Assembly (NCBI GenBank): GCA_018340805.1
Contig: JACMZG010001863.1
Coordinates: forward strand, 60,245,005 to 60,309,004
Length of the DNA: 64,000 nucleotides
Direction: 5' to 3'
DNA from: Microvelia longipes
Taxonomy: Eukaryota > Arthropoda > Insecta > Hemiptera > Veliidae
Shown: positions 10,888 to 22,750 of the stretch, piece by piece
Layout of the letters: the number at the start of each line of letters is the position of its first letter
Numbering within the stretch: position 1 is the stretch's first letter
Translations under genes and position numbers: made by a program
Notes under the pieces: generated by a model
Databases searched by the model: none
The model's input: only the letters and a program-made list of their open reading frames with translations
What the model was told of the DNA's origin: nothing

Positions 10888-11165
10888 TTATGACCAAGAG
10901 CCCAGGGTGTTTGTAAATAAAAAGTGTAATGGCTGGACCAGTCTCAATTTTCGTAAATGCCTTCTGAACAAGAGATCTGCAATCTGCCGACCGTACGGAT
11001 GGTGTCCCAGGCAGAACCTTGACCCTAAAGGCGTTCTGCCTGGGACACCCTCCGATACGATCGGCAGAATGCAGGTCCTTGGTCAGGAAGGTATTTACGA
11101 AAAATTGAGACCGGGTTCCAGCCATTAAACTTTTATTAACAAAACACCCCTGGCTCTGTCTATAA
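10888..11165. mobile_element. Fold-back MITE, about 130-bp arms
   Basis: A long near-perfect palindrome. The left arm runs from CAAGAGCCCAGGGTGTTTG through GGTGTCCCAGGCAGAAC (to about 11,018). After a short spacer the right arm runs from GTTCTGCCTGGGACACC to GGGGTGTTTTG-type sequence (about 11,034-11,160, read inverted). Open frames on both strands here (10,763-11,185; 10,907-11,128) are read-throughs of the palindrome. No transposase. Confidence 0.85.
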
Positions 11166-11584
11166 GAAAGCCTTAAAAAACGCATGGAACGGATAATTCC
11201 GGTTTCTCCGTTTCAGATTTGTTTGCAAACACAATACTTTTCTATATACCCACGGTATAAAGGAAAAGTAACAATAAGGTGAAAAAATCACACAAGCCTC
11301 GTTATTTCTATAGGCTAATGCTACAACCTCCGTATGCAGTGTTATTTCCATAGTTTCCACAAGAAAAAAATGCAACCCCCAATATTCATTACGAGACCAC
11401 GTTTCAGCACTTAGCGAGTTTGGTTTGAGATAATTAAGAAGTAGTATAATGAATGGGAATGGTAACCCTAATATAAAAAGCGCTTTATTGGTTGCACTCA
11501 ATACAGCTGCGGTTACCGTTTCTAGCACCTCGACGGGGATGCAAGAGCTCTTGAGATGAAGACACACTAGGTGGCTAAATCCAG
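11166..11584. other. Unannotated sequence with dispersed-repeat fragment
   Basis: Bases 11,195-11,265 match the CAAACACAATACTTTT family (see 5,865). A 145-codon minus-strand open frame (11,160-11,597) is hydrophobic in places but has no recognisable motif and overlaps both the repeat fragment and the minisatellite edge, so I do not call it a gene. Confidence 0.4.
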
Positions 11585-12805
11585 CCCAGTATTCCAAATT
11601 AGTTACTACTCGAAAAAACTAATATAGATAATTAGTTCACCTTTGCATCCAAATTAGTTCTACTCCCCCCGTAGTATCGTAAAACATCAATATAGATAAT
11701 TTAGTTTCACCTTTGGCATTCCAAATAGTACTACTCTCCCCGTAGATACGAAAACCATCATATAAGATAATTAGTCACCTTTGCATTCCAAATTATTACT
11801 ACTCTCCCGTAGATATCGTAAAACCACAAATAAGGATAATTTAGTTCACCTTGCATTCCAAATTAGTTACTACTCTCCCCGTAGATATCGTAAAACCATC
11901 AATATAAGATAATTTAGTTCACCTTTGCATTCAAATTGTTATACTACTCTCCCCGTAGATATCGTAAAACAATCAATATAAGATAATTTAGTTCACCTTT
12001 GCATTCCAAATTAGTTACTACTCTCCCCGTAGATATCGTAAAACAATCAATATAGAAATTTAGTTCCCCTTGCATCCAAATTAGTTACTACTCCCCCCGT
12101 AGATATCGTAAACATCAATAAGAAATTTAGTTCACCTTTGCTTCCAAATTATTACTACGTCCCCGAATAATCCAATATAAGATAATTAGTTCTTCCCTTT
12201 GCTTCCAAATTAGTTACACTCTCCCCGTATATCGTAAACTATCAATAAAAGAAATTTAGTTCACCTTTCATTCCAAATTAGTTACTACTCTCCCCGTAGA
12301 TATCGTAAAACAATCAATATAAGATAATTTAGTTCACCTTTGCTTCCAAATTAGTTACACTACTCTCTCCGTGACTTCGTAGAAAAATCATATAAGATAT
12401 ATTTAGTTCACCTTTGCTCCAAATTAGTTACTACTCTCCCCGTAGATATCGTAAAACATCAATATAAGATAGTAGTTCACCTGCTTCCAAATTAGTTACA
12501 CCTACTGTCCCCTAGATACTCGTTAACAATCAATATAATCATTAGTTCACCTTTGCTTCCAAATATTACTACTCTCCCCGTAGATATCGTAAAACTATCA
12601 ATATAAGATAATTTAAGTTCACCTTGCATTCCAAATTACTTACTACTCACCCCGTAGATATCGTTAAACCACCATATAAATAATTTAGTTCACCTTGCTT
12701 CCAAATTACTACTAAAGATATCGTAGTTCACCTTTGCATTCAAATTAGTATCTACTCTCCCCGCAGATATCGTAAAGCCACCAATATAAGATAATTATGT
12801 TGACC
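11585..12805. repeat. 75-bp minisatellite
   Basis: About 16-17 copies. The unit contains TTAGTTCACCTTTGCATTCC, AAATTAGTTACTACTCTCCC and CGTAGATATCGTAAAACCAT, then CAATATAAGATAATT. Copies differ mainly by one-base deletions. Confidence 0.92.
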
Positions 12806-13477
12806 ATTGCAATACCAGGAATAAATTGAATAGATTCACATTATTAGATTTGCTACCTTATCCTTATTACTTCGTTCGCTTCGCTCGTATACATACTTAT
12901 TCAATTACCCATTACTCATTAGTTTAAGAATAATATGAAAGAAATTCGCTAAAATAAACATTAAGGTTTGATTTAACAATTTCCTTTAAGAAAAGGCTAA
13001 ACATTTCTTCTTTTTCGTTTATCTTAGTATGGTCTTTTTTTTAAGAATGCTTCCAATGGGATAAGCTGGACACACCCCCCCCCCATCACATCATGTTAAT
13101 ACACTTCATGCCGAGGGTCTTCATAATCCAGAACCCTTGATGCTGTCATGAAAAGAAAAATGGCGTCGCTGGGAAAACATCTTAAGGCAAAAACAAAAGA
13201 CTTCTTGAACCGCATCAACATCCTTTCAGCCACTTTTTATAAACTTTTTAAAGTGTAAAAAATAAGGAGAAATAGACTTTTATTGTTTATAACTGATTTC
13301 TTTTATAACAAGAGTAAAATAACTGAATAATTAAACTTCGGTACCATAAAACATAAACCTATTCAAATACATCATAAACCACATTTGAAACTTTACCACA
13401 TTGTCTGATACTATTAAGTCTATCTTACGTTCTTACGTTTTCTCATAGGTAATCCTTGGTAAAAATAATATATCAAT
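12806..13477. other. Unannotated sequence
   Basis: Holds a CTTCGCTCG-family fragment (12,868-12,890) and a C-run at about 13,071-13,083. No gene recognised. Confidence 0.35.
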
Positions 13478-13522
13478 CATAAATATATATATATATAATA
13501 TATATATATAATATATATATAT

Positions 13523-14790
13523 CAGGCCACAAGAAGACAAGACCTTTTCTCGGAAACTATGACAGCTAGAGGATGCGGTTTTCGGCGTTGGATTCAATGT
13601 AATAGTGAGCAGACGAGAAAAATCCGTTTCGGGCGCGCTTCGCGCCTGTCATAGAGATGTTAATGCTAACTTTTTTAATTTATAGTTAGGTATATGGAAC
13701 TTTTTTTGTTCTTTAAAGAAGGAAAATAAGGAAGATAGTGAAGACTTTTAATAAATGCGCAACTAAAGGTAAATAATATAAATAATGAAAATTTATAGCT
13801 CCGGAAATAAAGTTTGCAGGTTTCATTGAAGGTAATAAACAAATTTCCGCAGCAATAAAATGTCACTTTACAGTCTAGTTGTTTGATTTGCTATGTATTA
13901 GTCCTTCACTCCTACAAACGAAGTAGTTTTCATCAAACTCAATTTTTTAATAACGTTTAAGAAGGATTTTACTCGGTTTTTGCGAGGTACCTCTAATGCA
14001 TTCTACGATTGACGAAAATCACCATAATCGTAATTTCTCCTCAACCAATGAACAAAAATAAGTGTTTTTAGGCGTTCTGAAATCCTTATACAAGCTGCAA
14101 TAAAGATCACAAGGTATGATGACGTTGCAGTTCCATTAAATATCAAAATAGGGTGGTAAACTATAAAAAATTCCTTTGGCAATTTTAAGAGATTTATTAG
14201 TAATAACTTTTGAAATTGTGAAGCGAATTTGTTAAAATTGGACTCATTTTGTTGCTTTTTATGTTGGCTAACTGTACAAACCATAAAAACTATAGCTCCC
14301 TATCTTACTTTCATGGTATCTTAGAAAACCCATATTTTTTTGTTTTTTTGTTATGTTAACGACTATTTTACACCTAAAACTGAGGTTGAATTAAAACTTT
14401 TGATATTCTTTATTAAAGCAATGTTTCTAGTTAAAAAATATGTCCATATAATAAATTTATTTAAATGCAACATCATCCAAAATGGCGCCGAAGTGAACTA
14501 AATTTAAAAAAAAAATTTTTTCATCAAGCTCGGTTAAAATTGTCCGATTTGATGCGGTCTTCACTAATCTTCCTTATTTTCATTCTTTAAAGACAAAAAA
14601 AAATTCCCTATACCTAACTATAAAATTAAAAAAGTTAGCATTAACATCTCTATGACAGGCGCGAAGCGCGCCCCGAAAACGGATTTTTCTCGTCTGCCAC
14701 TATACATGGAATCCAACGCCGAAAACCGCATCCTTCTAGCTGTCATAGTTCCGAGAAAAGGTCTTGTCCTTCTTAGCTGGACCCACCCTG
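13523..14790. mobile_element. TIR DNA transposon, non-autonomous, inside (TA)n
   Basis: Terminal inverted repeats of about 220-235 bp (13,523-13,745 and 14,554-14,790) begin CAGG. Both ends abut (TA)n tracts (13,478-13,522; 14,791-14,880), so the target duplication is hidden. An ATATATAT 8-bp duplication with a CAGG start would fit hAT, but this is inference. Each arm contains a GCGCGAAGCGC hairpin (13,634-13,646; 14,659-14,669). The interior (13,746-14,553) has one 93-codon minus-strand open frame (14,003-14,284) that I do not recognise. Confidence 0.8.
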
Positions 14791-14795
14791 ATATA

Positions 14796-14836
<41 letters not shown>

Positions 14837-14916
14837 TATATATATAATATATATATATAATATATATTATTTATTATTTATTTAGAAAGAGAGAGAGAGA
14901 GGCAGAGAGAGAGATT
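14791..14916. repeat. (TA)n followed by (GA)n microsatellite
   Basis: TA repeats to about 14,880, then GAGAGAGAGAGA-type repeats from 14,886 to 14,915. Confidence 0.9.
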
Positions 14917-14924
14917 TTGCTCCT

Positions 14925-15125
14925 ACGTGTTTTTGGGACACTATAACTTTCGAACGCTTTAACGCTTTTTTGAATCGAAATGAAACTTGGGATCTTGTTA
15001 ATGTCCCAATTGTTTATGGAAAATGTGTGATGTCATCAACCCACAATAATGACAGCGAAAATTTCAAAATAATAAACTTAAAAAATTATCTGATAGTGCT
15101 GAAATTTTATACACGAGTACTTGTT
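14925..15125 (+). repeat. Dispersed repeat fragment
   Basis: Shares GTTAATGTCCCAATTG, GTGTGATGTCATCAACCCAC and AATAATGAC with 5,940-6,035. The preceding AACTTTCGAACGC and ATCGAAATGAAACTTGG resemble LINE 3'-proximal sequence. Class uncertain. Confidence 0.45.
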
Positions 15126-15295
15126 CGGTAGTAGTAGTAGAGAGAGACTACACACTTAATGACTAGAACTCAATGACTTCTGTCCTCATTGATGTGAGTG
15201 ACACAGCAATTCTGCGGTGTAATTATGTATACTGGTGTCAATAGTATGAGCTATATTTAAAATAAAGTCCTTCACTTTCTTCATCCAAACAGCTT

Positions 15296-15655
15296 CATGG
15301 ATTTTTAATGACTAGAATAAAATGACTTATAGTTCTATATCACAATAAATAAAAGTGCGTATCACTAATGGTGGCTATATTTTCAGCCAACTATGTGGCC
15401 ATCTTCAGGTTTTTAAACATAAGAAAAATCTTAAGAACTATACATATCACAATCAACTAAAATTAGAAAAACCCACACATTATACAAAATTTAAAAGGCT
15501 AACAAAGAATACAATTATTAACATTAACAGATATAATCGGTCTGACTAGAAAAAGTAGAATGGCTGAAATATATAGCTATCATTAAGTGATACTCTGTTT
15601 TTTATTGTGATATAGAACTATAAGTCATTTTATTCTAGTAATTAAAAATGTTCTA
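15296..15655. mobile_element. Fold-back element with CTGAAGA-type hammerhead-like motif
   Basis: The outer arms are about 55 bp: the left (TTTTTAATGACTAGAATAAA...) and the right (15,598-15,652) are inverted copies ending in a stretch shared with TATAGTTCTATATCACAATA. Inside, on the minus strand at about 15,374-15,408, lies CTGAAGA-T-GGCCA-loop-TGGCT-GAAA. This has the same order as the family A motif, with CTGAAGA in place of CTGATGA. Confidence 0.65.
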
Positions 15656-15817
15656 TAAGAGAAGTAGTGAAACCAAAGAGTTTTTGTTGAGCTTCATGGA
15701 TGTCATTTTCTTATGAAAATTCGCTAAAACGCGTGGTGTATCAGATCTCGCCTTTATCATAGCTGTACTTTTAATTGCATAAATAGCGCTGACGTTTTCA
15801 TCGACGGATCTGTTAAA

Positions 15818-16485
15818 ACAAATAATCCAAGAGCCAGACCTGAAAAAATGTGATTCATTTTGTACTACTTCAAACCAAATTTTTCTGAATATGCCTTAAA
15901 TTATGAAGAAACATAGTATGCCTATTCAGAGTGGAGCCCTTCATACGATTCCGCGCATGCTCAAATTTTATAAAATCGCACAAATTTCAGTTTTATTGAA
16001 ATAAGTGGTTTCCTGTAGGTCTTGAACATTTTAATAGAATGTTCTATAAAACGAGTGTTTATTCATCAAATCGGATATCCACAATCAAAGTTATGACATT
16101 TGTTAAATGGCCAAACAAAAAGCACAAAAATGCAATACATTTTTAAGGAAATTCGCTGAATTTGTATAAATTCAACCTTTAGTTGTACTTATCTGATTAT
16201 GACAAAAAACATTCGTTTTACAGATAATTTTATCAGCTTTAAAAAATTGTTCTCTTCGTGTTTTGTACACAACATACAGGGAACCACTTATTGCAAGAAA
16301 ACTGGAATATGTGTGATTTTCTAATATTTAGAGCAAGCGCATTCACACGACACAAGGACACTACTCTAGATAGGCAGACTAAGCTTTTCCGTCATAATAT
16401 TAGGTATATTTTCAGAAAAAAATAGTTTGAAGTAGTACAAAATGAGTCACATTATTTAGGCCTGACTCTTGGACACTATTCTTCT
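15818..16485. mobile_element. Large palindromic element
   Basis: The arms (15,818-16,110 and 16,220-16,485) are inverted copies, clearest at the ends (CATTTTGTACTACTTCAAAC on the left, GTTTGAAGTAGTACAAAATG on the right) and at AATAAGTGGTTTCCTGTA versus CAGGGAACCACTTATT. No coding sequence was recognised, and terminal signals were not resolved. Confidence 0.7.
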
Positions 16486-16940
16486 TCGACAATATTCAGA
16501 TTTACTACGATGCTCTTATAAACAATACCCATTATTTTTTACCTATTTGTTCGGGCTGAAATAAAAATAAAATGAAATTGAAAGTTGAGTAGGGTTCATT
16601 CACCATACAAAGTTGGGTCTAGGTCATAATTTTTCCAAAGAAGATAAAAGTAGAATGGTGTATTTAGAGAGTTCGGTTAGAGAGCAAGGAGAAGTATCGA
16701 GCGAAGGGCCAACCCCGAGGGCTCCACTAGACACATATTCTACAGCGACCCTACCGCACGTAAACCATAACTAAAAACTATTCCATACCACAAAATTGGC
16801 AAAAACAAATTCATCGACAGCTTATTGGATCTTATTTTTGTCATACTGGAACGACAAAAGCTAGAGTTGTTATTTGCCCCCAAAAAATGACGAACCGTAT
16901 TCCAGTCTGACTCTGATCAAATATAGTTGCTGCACGGTGG
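16486..16940. other. Unannotated sequence
   Basis: No gene or repeat recognised. Confidence 0.35.
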
Positions 16941-16944
16941 TTTT

Positions 16945-17125
16945 AAGAAACAATCGAGGTTTATTTTTGTACCAAGTTTCATATAAATCCGACAAAGCGT
17001 TTGAAAGGTATCGCATCCCATAGAAACGTCTAGAAACAAAAATTTTGTACAACCACACACACACAACACACACACACACATATATATAATAATATATATA
17101 TATATATATAATATATATATATAAT
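16945..17125 (+). mobile_element. LINE-like 3' tail with (CA)n(TA)n
   Basis: The phrase ACCAAGTTTCATATAAATCC followed by GACAAAGCGTTTGAAAGGT has the form seen upstream of many insect LINE 3' ends. It ends in CACACACA and then TATATATA. A related phrase (GCCAAGGTTCATCTAAATTG) is at 34,088. No coding part. Confidence 0.35.
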
Positions 17126-17745
17126 GATCAGTGTGTCCCCCTTCCCCCTCCTTTGGAAAGTGCATTATGATTGGAGTTAAGTATTATAATGTATTTTTAT
17201 CAGTTTTCAAACGGTCCGTTTTAATTCATAAATGAAATTTAGAAAACCGTCTGTATTTACAATAACAATAAAGGATACGTTTTAATAAGAAATCTGGTGT
17301 TTTTGGCAGTGGAAGTTAAAGAAAAGGATGACCCATTTGTATAAATCCTAGTTAGAGAGATATTCGAGTAAACCTACCTGGTCATTTTCGTTATTAAATC
17401 AACGAGTTTACAACTTATCATTAGAGAGTTAGGGGGTTTATATAATTAGACATAAATAATAACAATGATACTAATTCTAACTTTATGCACACAACTATTC
17501 TGCCAAAGCAAGAAAAATAGGTTATCCGAGTAGAAAAGCAGACCCTAACCTTTAAACATAACACAGGGACAAAAGACTAAACACTTATTGCTAGGAGTCG
17601 CATACTTTAGGGATCACAAAACTTCTCTTCTGTACAAATAGGTATGCCTAGGTTTTTTCTCGGGGGGGGGGGGTTATCTCCCCGGAAGGAAAAATTAAAT
17701 GTAATCCTCATCCGTTCCGCGGTTCGGTGAAAAAAATAACCCCTT
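17126..17745. other. Unannotated sequence
   Basis: No gene recognised. G-run at about 17,662-17,672. Confidence 0.35.
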
Positions 17746-17749
17746 AATT

Positions 17750-18150
17750 AAAGTTCCGGGTACGGGGTTCCTCGGAACTTTTCCTCATCCCATCGAATTC
17801 GCTACACTCATCCTCTCAACTTCGGACTCGCTTCGCTCGTCCTCAGAATATGCAATCGCCAAATTTATCTGCATAATGTCTTCGACTCGCTTCGCTCGTC
17901 CTCAGATAGTAAATGCATCCGTTTTATTACAAAAGTACACCACGTTTTGTTCTAATACGATAAGTATATCCATGATTTTTGTTGGATTATAAGAGATAAG
18001 CAGCATGTAATGTGTATTATCTGTATTACATGTATTATGGATTACATACAAACAGATGTATGTATTATCTGAGGACGAGCAAAGTGAGTACGAAGCAGGG
18101 AGGATGAGGAAAGATCTGAAGTACTATCTGTACCCGATTTTTTTTTATTA
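17750..18150. mobile_element. Inverted pair of CTTCGCTCG-family repeats
   Basis: Left copy 17,750-17,925 (GTTCCGGGTACGGGGTTCC ... ACTCGCTTCGCTCGTCCTCAG, the last motif twice, at 17,825 and 17,884). The right copy 18,062-18,150 is inverted and ends GTACCCGATTTTTTTT. The pair encloses about 130 bp, so it may be one fold-back element. Confidence 0.65.
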
Positions 18151-18154
18151 CGAA

Positions 18155-18250
18155 GAAACTAAAGGTGGTCAGGTTAACTATCAAGGTAATTTTGCGATGT
18201 TTCAAAATTTGAACTAATAGGGCCTTCGTAGTAATAATATGTCTATAGTT
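18155..18250 (+). repeat. GGTGGTCAGGTTA-family fragment
   Basis: GGTGGTCAGGTTAACT ... GATGTTTCAAAATTTGAAC ... AGGGCCTTCGTAGTAATAAT matches 36,606-36,685, its inverse at 36,806-36,880, and 56,170-56,232. Confidence 0.65.
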
Positions 18251-18295
18251 TTAAAAATACTACATTATACTTTAAACTTCCGAGTTTATTTAGTA

Positions 18296-18790
18296 ATGAG
18301 TTCAATCCCAGCACGGCCTCTAGAATTTTATGAGAGGGATAAAAACTGCGTACCACGTCCTTCAAAAGGGACGTAAAGCTGTGTCTCGAGCCTGGCGTTG
18401 TCAGATACTCAGATACTCGTAAAGATCCTTACCCTAAATGAAACTGGTATAGGCAAATTTAGGACCCTCATAGTAGATTCATTATAATACTATAGTTTGT
18501 CTGCCTTGTAGTTTAAAGTGTTTGGAGGTTTGGTTTAACAGTGAGAGCACGTGTTGTTCATAGTTTTCACTAGACTATAAGAGACAGTGAAAATATGTAT
18601 GATTGCTTGAAAAAGCATGAGAGAACCATAAAATTCATGGCTCTCTGTCTAGATAGATGAATAATCTACACTGAAAAAAAGGAGTAGAACACTATCTTAG
18701 GGAGCTGGCAAAAAGGGTCCAACAACGTGGCCTACTTGCCTGGTAGTTACTACCACTCCCAATATTACTACTACTACTACATATACAAGT
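18296..18790 (+). mobile_element. SINE-1 copy, head truncated
   Basis: Starts at the B-box-like GAGTTCAATCCCAGCACGG, with the tRNA 5' half missing. It continues through the body (GTACCACGTCCTTCAAAAGG, then GACGTAAAGCTG) and ends in a (TAC)n-like tail at 18,765-18,781. It is collinear with the minus-strand copy at 56,702-57,265. Confidence 0.8.
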
Positions 18791-19733
18791 ACAGAATGCC
18801 ATAATCAATTTCAAATGTATTCTAATGAGCCATTAAAATGCCGTGATGCATGTAATAAAGAATAATTATAAATTAAAGCTCTATTTCGTGCTTCAAACAT
18901 TTAGCTAATCATTTTACAGCACTATAATACTATAATCATTAATAAATAAGAAAAAAATGGTACTAATTGGCTCCAAACAAATTTATTTTAGGGAAAATTA
19001 TCAGTTACACAAAGTGCGGTACACAGGATACAAAATTGTGTTTTAATCATATTTTGCTTTCAAGTTTTTTTATTTAACAGCTCTGTATACCTATCAATTA
19101 TACTAACACACGAAATTTACAATAATTTCCAAATTAAACAAAAAAATAATATAAATACGCTAAACAGGTGTAATACAGGAGAAATAACGAGTTGAAATAC
19201 GGAGATACAGTGGTACCAACAGAGGTGTCCATGAGGAGGTGTGGGAAACAACGCTTGCCAACTGTCGTATCCTTATGGATAACACCCTACAAACACATGG
19301 CTCGTGAAACAGAATATGACAAACTTTCAACCAATACGTGATAAACGCTAACAGTTTTGTGCACTTAAGTCAAAACTATGAATACGTCATTAAAACGAAT
19401 AAACTTTTTTTACATTTTTAAAAATGTAAAAACACTTACTCACCACACTCACTCACACTAACAAACTAACACTACACAATATTACACCACTCTTATTTAA
19501 AAACTTATTACTTATAAATATTATTTTTTTTTCCTAATTATTTTTTAATATAATATTAAAGATTCTTATTATTGAATTAATTAGATCCTTATCATATTTT
19601 TCTTATCTATTAAATCAACCAATACTCATTAATCATCAAATATTTTCTTTATATCTTATTTAAACTAACCCCCCCCCAAAAAAAAAACAAAAAAAAACGC
19701 ATGTATCAAATATAAAAAAAAATTAAACCAATA
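18791..19733. other. Unannotated AT-rich sequence
   Basis: No gene recognised. Poly-C/poly-A low-complexity stretch at about 19,669-19,697. Confidence 0.35.
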
Positions 19734-19734
19734 G

Positions 19735-19850
19735 ACTCCCTCCTGCAGCACAGATCCCTGATCTAAGCAGGAGGTATCTTTGTATATTATTTGTTATGAA
19801 ATTTATACCTACTGATTTATATATTAATAAAGAATTGTTGTAAAAAAAAA
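19735..19850 (+). mobile_element. Retroposon 3'-end-like segment
   Basis: Stem-loop CCTCCTGC...GCAGGAGG (19,740-19,773), then TATCTTTGTATATTATTTG, AATAAAGAATTGT and a poly-A run (19,842-19,850). This is the usual 3' architecture of non-LTR retroposons. No coding part. Confidence 0.45.
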
Positions 19851-21285
19851 CATTTGCTTCAGACCTCATTCAAGAGGGGGAAGTTTGTCTAGCAAAATAC
19901 CTAACCCCACTTGTTTCATCAAATGTCAAATGACCAAAATTGTGCCAGTATGAAGTAATTTAATTAACCAGTAAGGCGAACACGGCAGCCCTTGTGCCCT
20001 CACCAAAAAAAACTTAAAGAAAAAACAAAGAATTAAAAAAAAAATAGCTAATAATATATAAAAGAGTTTTTTTTGGACTGGTATGATATATATTTAAAAT
20101 TAAATTTCTGAAGACTGCAGTCCTTTATAAATATTATTATAATAACCTTACATATAATCTCACAACGTTCATTGAGCCCGAATAGAATGACGTGCGAATC
20201 CGACGTTATAGAAAATATTCGAGGTACCACACCCATTTCATAGCTAAGTTCGCTCATTCAGTGTAACTTTCAAAATCGAATCTCATCCTCAAAGCCAACT
20301 CTATGAGGAGGAGATCACTCCTTGTAGAGATAGGATAACCGATTCAATCCATACTAAACTTATTGAAACTGAGTATTAAAAAATAATAGGGTTTCAAACT
20401 TAAGGTAAAACATAAGTAGAGTTTACAAGTAGAGTAGATCTTTCTATAAATAATTTGTAGGTACATAGTCTAGTCAAAGAACGGGTTTTGCGTAAAATTT
20501 TAAATATTTCAAATTTTATTTTGGGGATCTGTTAGAAAATTTTTTGGGATACCCCTAAAATAAAATCTCCTAACTTTCTATCTCAGCTGCGATCGGAGTG
20601 GACTAAAACATGTCCCATTTTTTATGTTTTCGTTCATATTTTGGAAGGAGTACAAAATATCAATAATCCTTTCAAAGAAAGTTTGAAGCTAGATAAATTT
20701 ATTTTAAGCCAAATAAATTTATTTAATTTAGTTTACTCTTTATTTTAAGCCGTTAGCAAACGATTTCATATTAAAAATTAAACATTCATTCTTGTATAAA
20801 GTTCAGAAAATAAAAATTGTCACTTTCGCGCGATATTATTCCACATTCTCAACCATAACTTAGCGACAAACCGATAAAACATTATAATTTTTGAATATAG
20901 TGCAGTAACTAATAATATCGGTACCTAATAATTACAGTTAAAGAAATACATGAATAATATTAACAAAAATGTTGAAGATTTTCCATTCTATAAACAAATT
21001 TCTATGAAACATTAAGTATAATTAAATTTGGGAAAGATATTTAAAATAAATGTTGCCTTTGTTTGCTGTATTTTGGCGACATACTTATACGACGTTTCAA
21101 TAATGGGAGGAATGTTAAAGAAAGATTTCATTGATATTAGGTCGAAGCAGGCGAGCACCAGACCAAACTATCCAAAGTAAAGAAGTAGAAAGTCCAGTTT
21201 TAGTGAGAATAAGTTGGAAAGGAGGTTGGATATCGAGTAAGGGTCTGTTGCTAGGTAACAGTTACTTTCTCTCCCTACTATATAT
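19851..21285. other. Unannotated AT-rich sequence
   Basis: Small open frames (for example 20,048-20,257 minus) have no motif. No repeat family recognised. Confidence 0.35.
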
Positions 21286-21323
21286 TAGCCACCCTAAACC
21301 AATCTCTTTGTTTCAAGGAGGAG

Positions 21324-21770
21324 CCAATCGTATTGTCTCACACGCCCCCCTCCCCAGAAAAGAGTCTTTTGTTTCAACCAATCCTATTGTTTCATTCAAT
21401 GACCCCTTATCTTAACAACAGCACAACTCTTTTGTTTTAGCCAATCCAATCCTTTTGTTCTAATCCCCCCCTCTTGATATCTCCCTATTGTTCTGGCCAA
21501 TCCAATTCTTTTGTTCTAACATATTCTTTTGTTTCAGACCAATCGCATTGTTTAGAAATAAACCTTTACTCAATTCTGTTCCTTTGTTTCAACCAATCCT
21601 ATTGTTTAGTTGTTACCCCCAAAGTGTTAACTTTCCTTTGTCACAACCAATCCTATTGTTTAATCACAATGGAAATAATCATCAGCTTTTGCTGGAGCCA
21701 ATCCTATTGTTCCACAATCCTTTTGTTTTATTTCCCCTTTTACATCTTTTGCTCAGTCCAATCCTATTGT
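21324..21770 (+). repeat. About 54-bp periodic CCAAT-box array
   Basis: Nine CCAATC(C/G) motifs, most continuing as CCAATCCTATTGTT, start at 21,324, 21,378, 21,441, 21,497, 21,539, 21,593, 21,647, 21,698 and 21,758. Spacing is 42-63 bp, mean about 54. The intervening sequence is poorly conserved apart from TTTTGTTTCA-like stretches, so the CCAAT core is the best-kept part. Overlapping open frames (21,131-21,830) reflect the periodicity. Confidence 0.8.
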
Positions 21771-22044
21771 TCTAGCAACTCATTATCAAACTTCCTCAAC
21801 AATTGTTTTACACCCCTATTCCCTTCTTAATTATTCAACCATTCCCTTGTCGTTATTGTCTATTTATTTTGTAGTCCTCTATTTTTTTAGTTGACCTTTA
21901 ATGTTTTATATACTTACTGTCTATTTTTCTTTAGTTAGATCTGAAGTCATTTTGACAGGAGGGGGGGGTTGAAGGAGTAGGGGAAAAATACGGTTCCAAA
22001 CAAAAAACTATCGAGCACACATTTTACTCTGTTTATCGGTCAAA

Positions 22045-22215
22045 TTTTTGTGAAATCATTCAAACTTTTTAAATTTCACAAACTTCACAAAAAAATAAGT
22101 TTGTGAAAAAATTCACCTCTGAAAAAATTCACAATTCTTGTGAAAATTCACAATCTTCTGTGAAAAAAATTCACAATCTCTTTGTAAAAAATTCTTTGTG
22201 AAATCACTCACAAAC
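22045..22215. repeat. TTCACAA/TTGTGAA palindromic short repeats
   Basis: Repeated AAATTCACAA and TTGTGAAAAAATTCACAATC at about 20-25 bp intervals. The unit is itself a short inverted repeat. A G-run precedes it at about 21,960-21,969. Confidence 0.65.
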
Positions 22216-22750
22216 TATTAAATGTAATATTATTCTTAAAAATGAATGAAATTAGCAATTCTGACAGATAAAAAAAGCTGTGAAAAAAACATTGTTAGCA
22301 CACATTCCAAAATAAAAACAAAAGATATGAGTTCCATTTGTTACATAGGAACCCATAGAGCGAGTAGACTTCCCCCTTCTCCTTTCACTCCCCCCCTCTC
22401 AAAATGACTTTAGTTAGATCATTCTAGGGTACCATAATATTCTGTATCAATTCATTATGGTCTTATTTCATCACTAATAAGAGGAACCATATGGAGACCA
22501 ATTCTACAAACTTATTAATCTCGTTTATCACTTAAAACTAACTTTTTATGTCAAATTTTAGCAATTAGTTAATACTATCCAACGCACCAAACCACAAATC
22601 TTCTCTTTGAATGAAGTTCTTATCCTGTCAAAATTAGTTTTTTAATTCTTCAATTTACCAGCACATAGTTACTTTCCTTACAAACTTCATTACTTATTAT
22701 TCTATCAGTAAATTTAAAAGAACTAATAGAAATCTGAACTAATAGGAAAT
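22216..22750. other. Unannotated sequence
   Basis: No gene or repeat recognised. Confidence 0.35.

Noticed and set aside
11160..11597. 145-codon minus-strand open frame
   Set aside because: It overlaps a dispersed-repeat fragment and the minisatellite edge, and no domain or motif was recognised.
21131..21830. Hydrophobic open frames over the CCAAT array
   Set aside because: They are explained by the periodic repeat; no signal peptide or domain pattern is consistent between frames.
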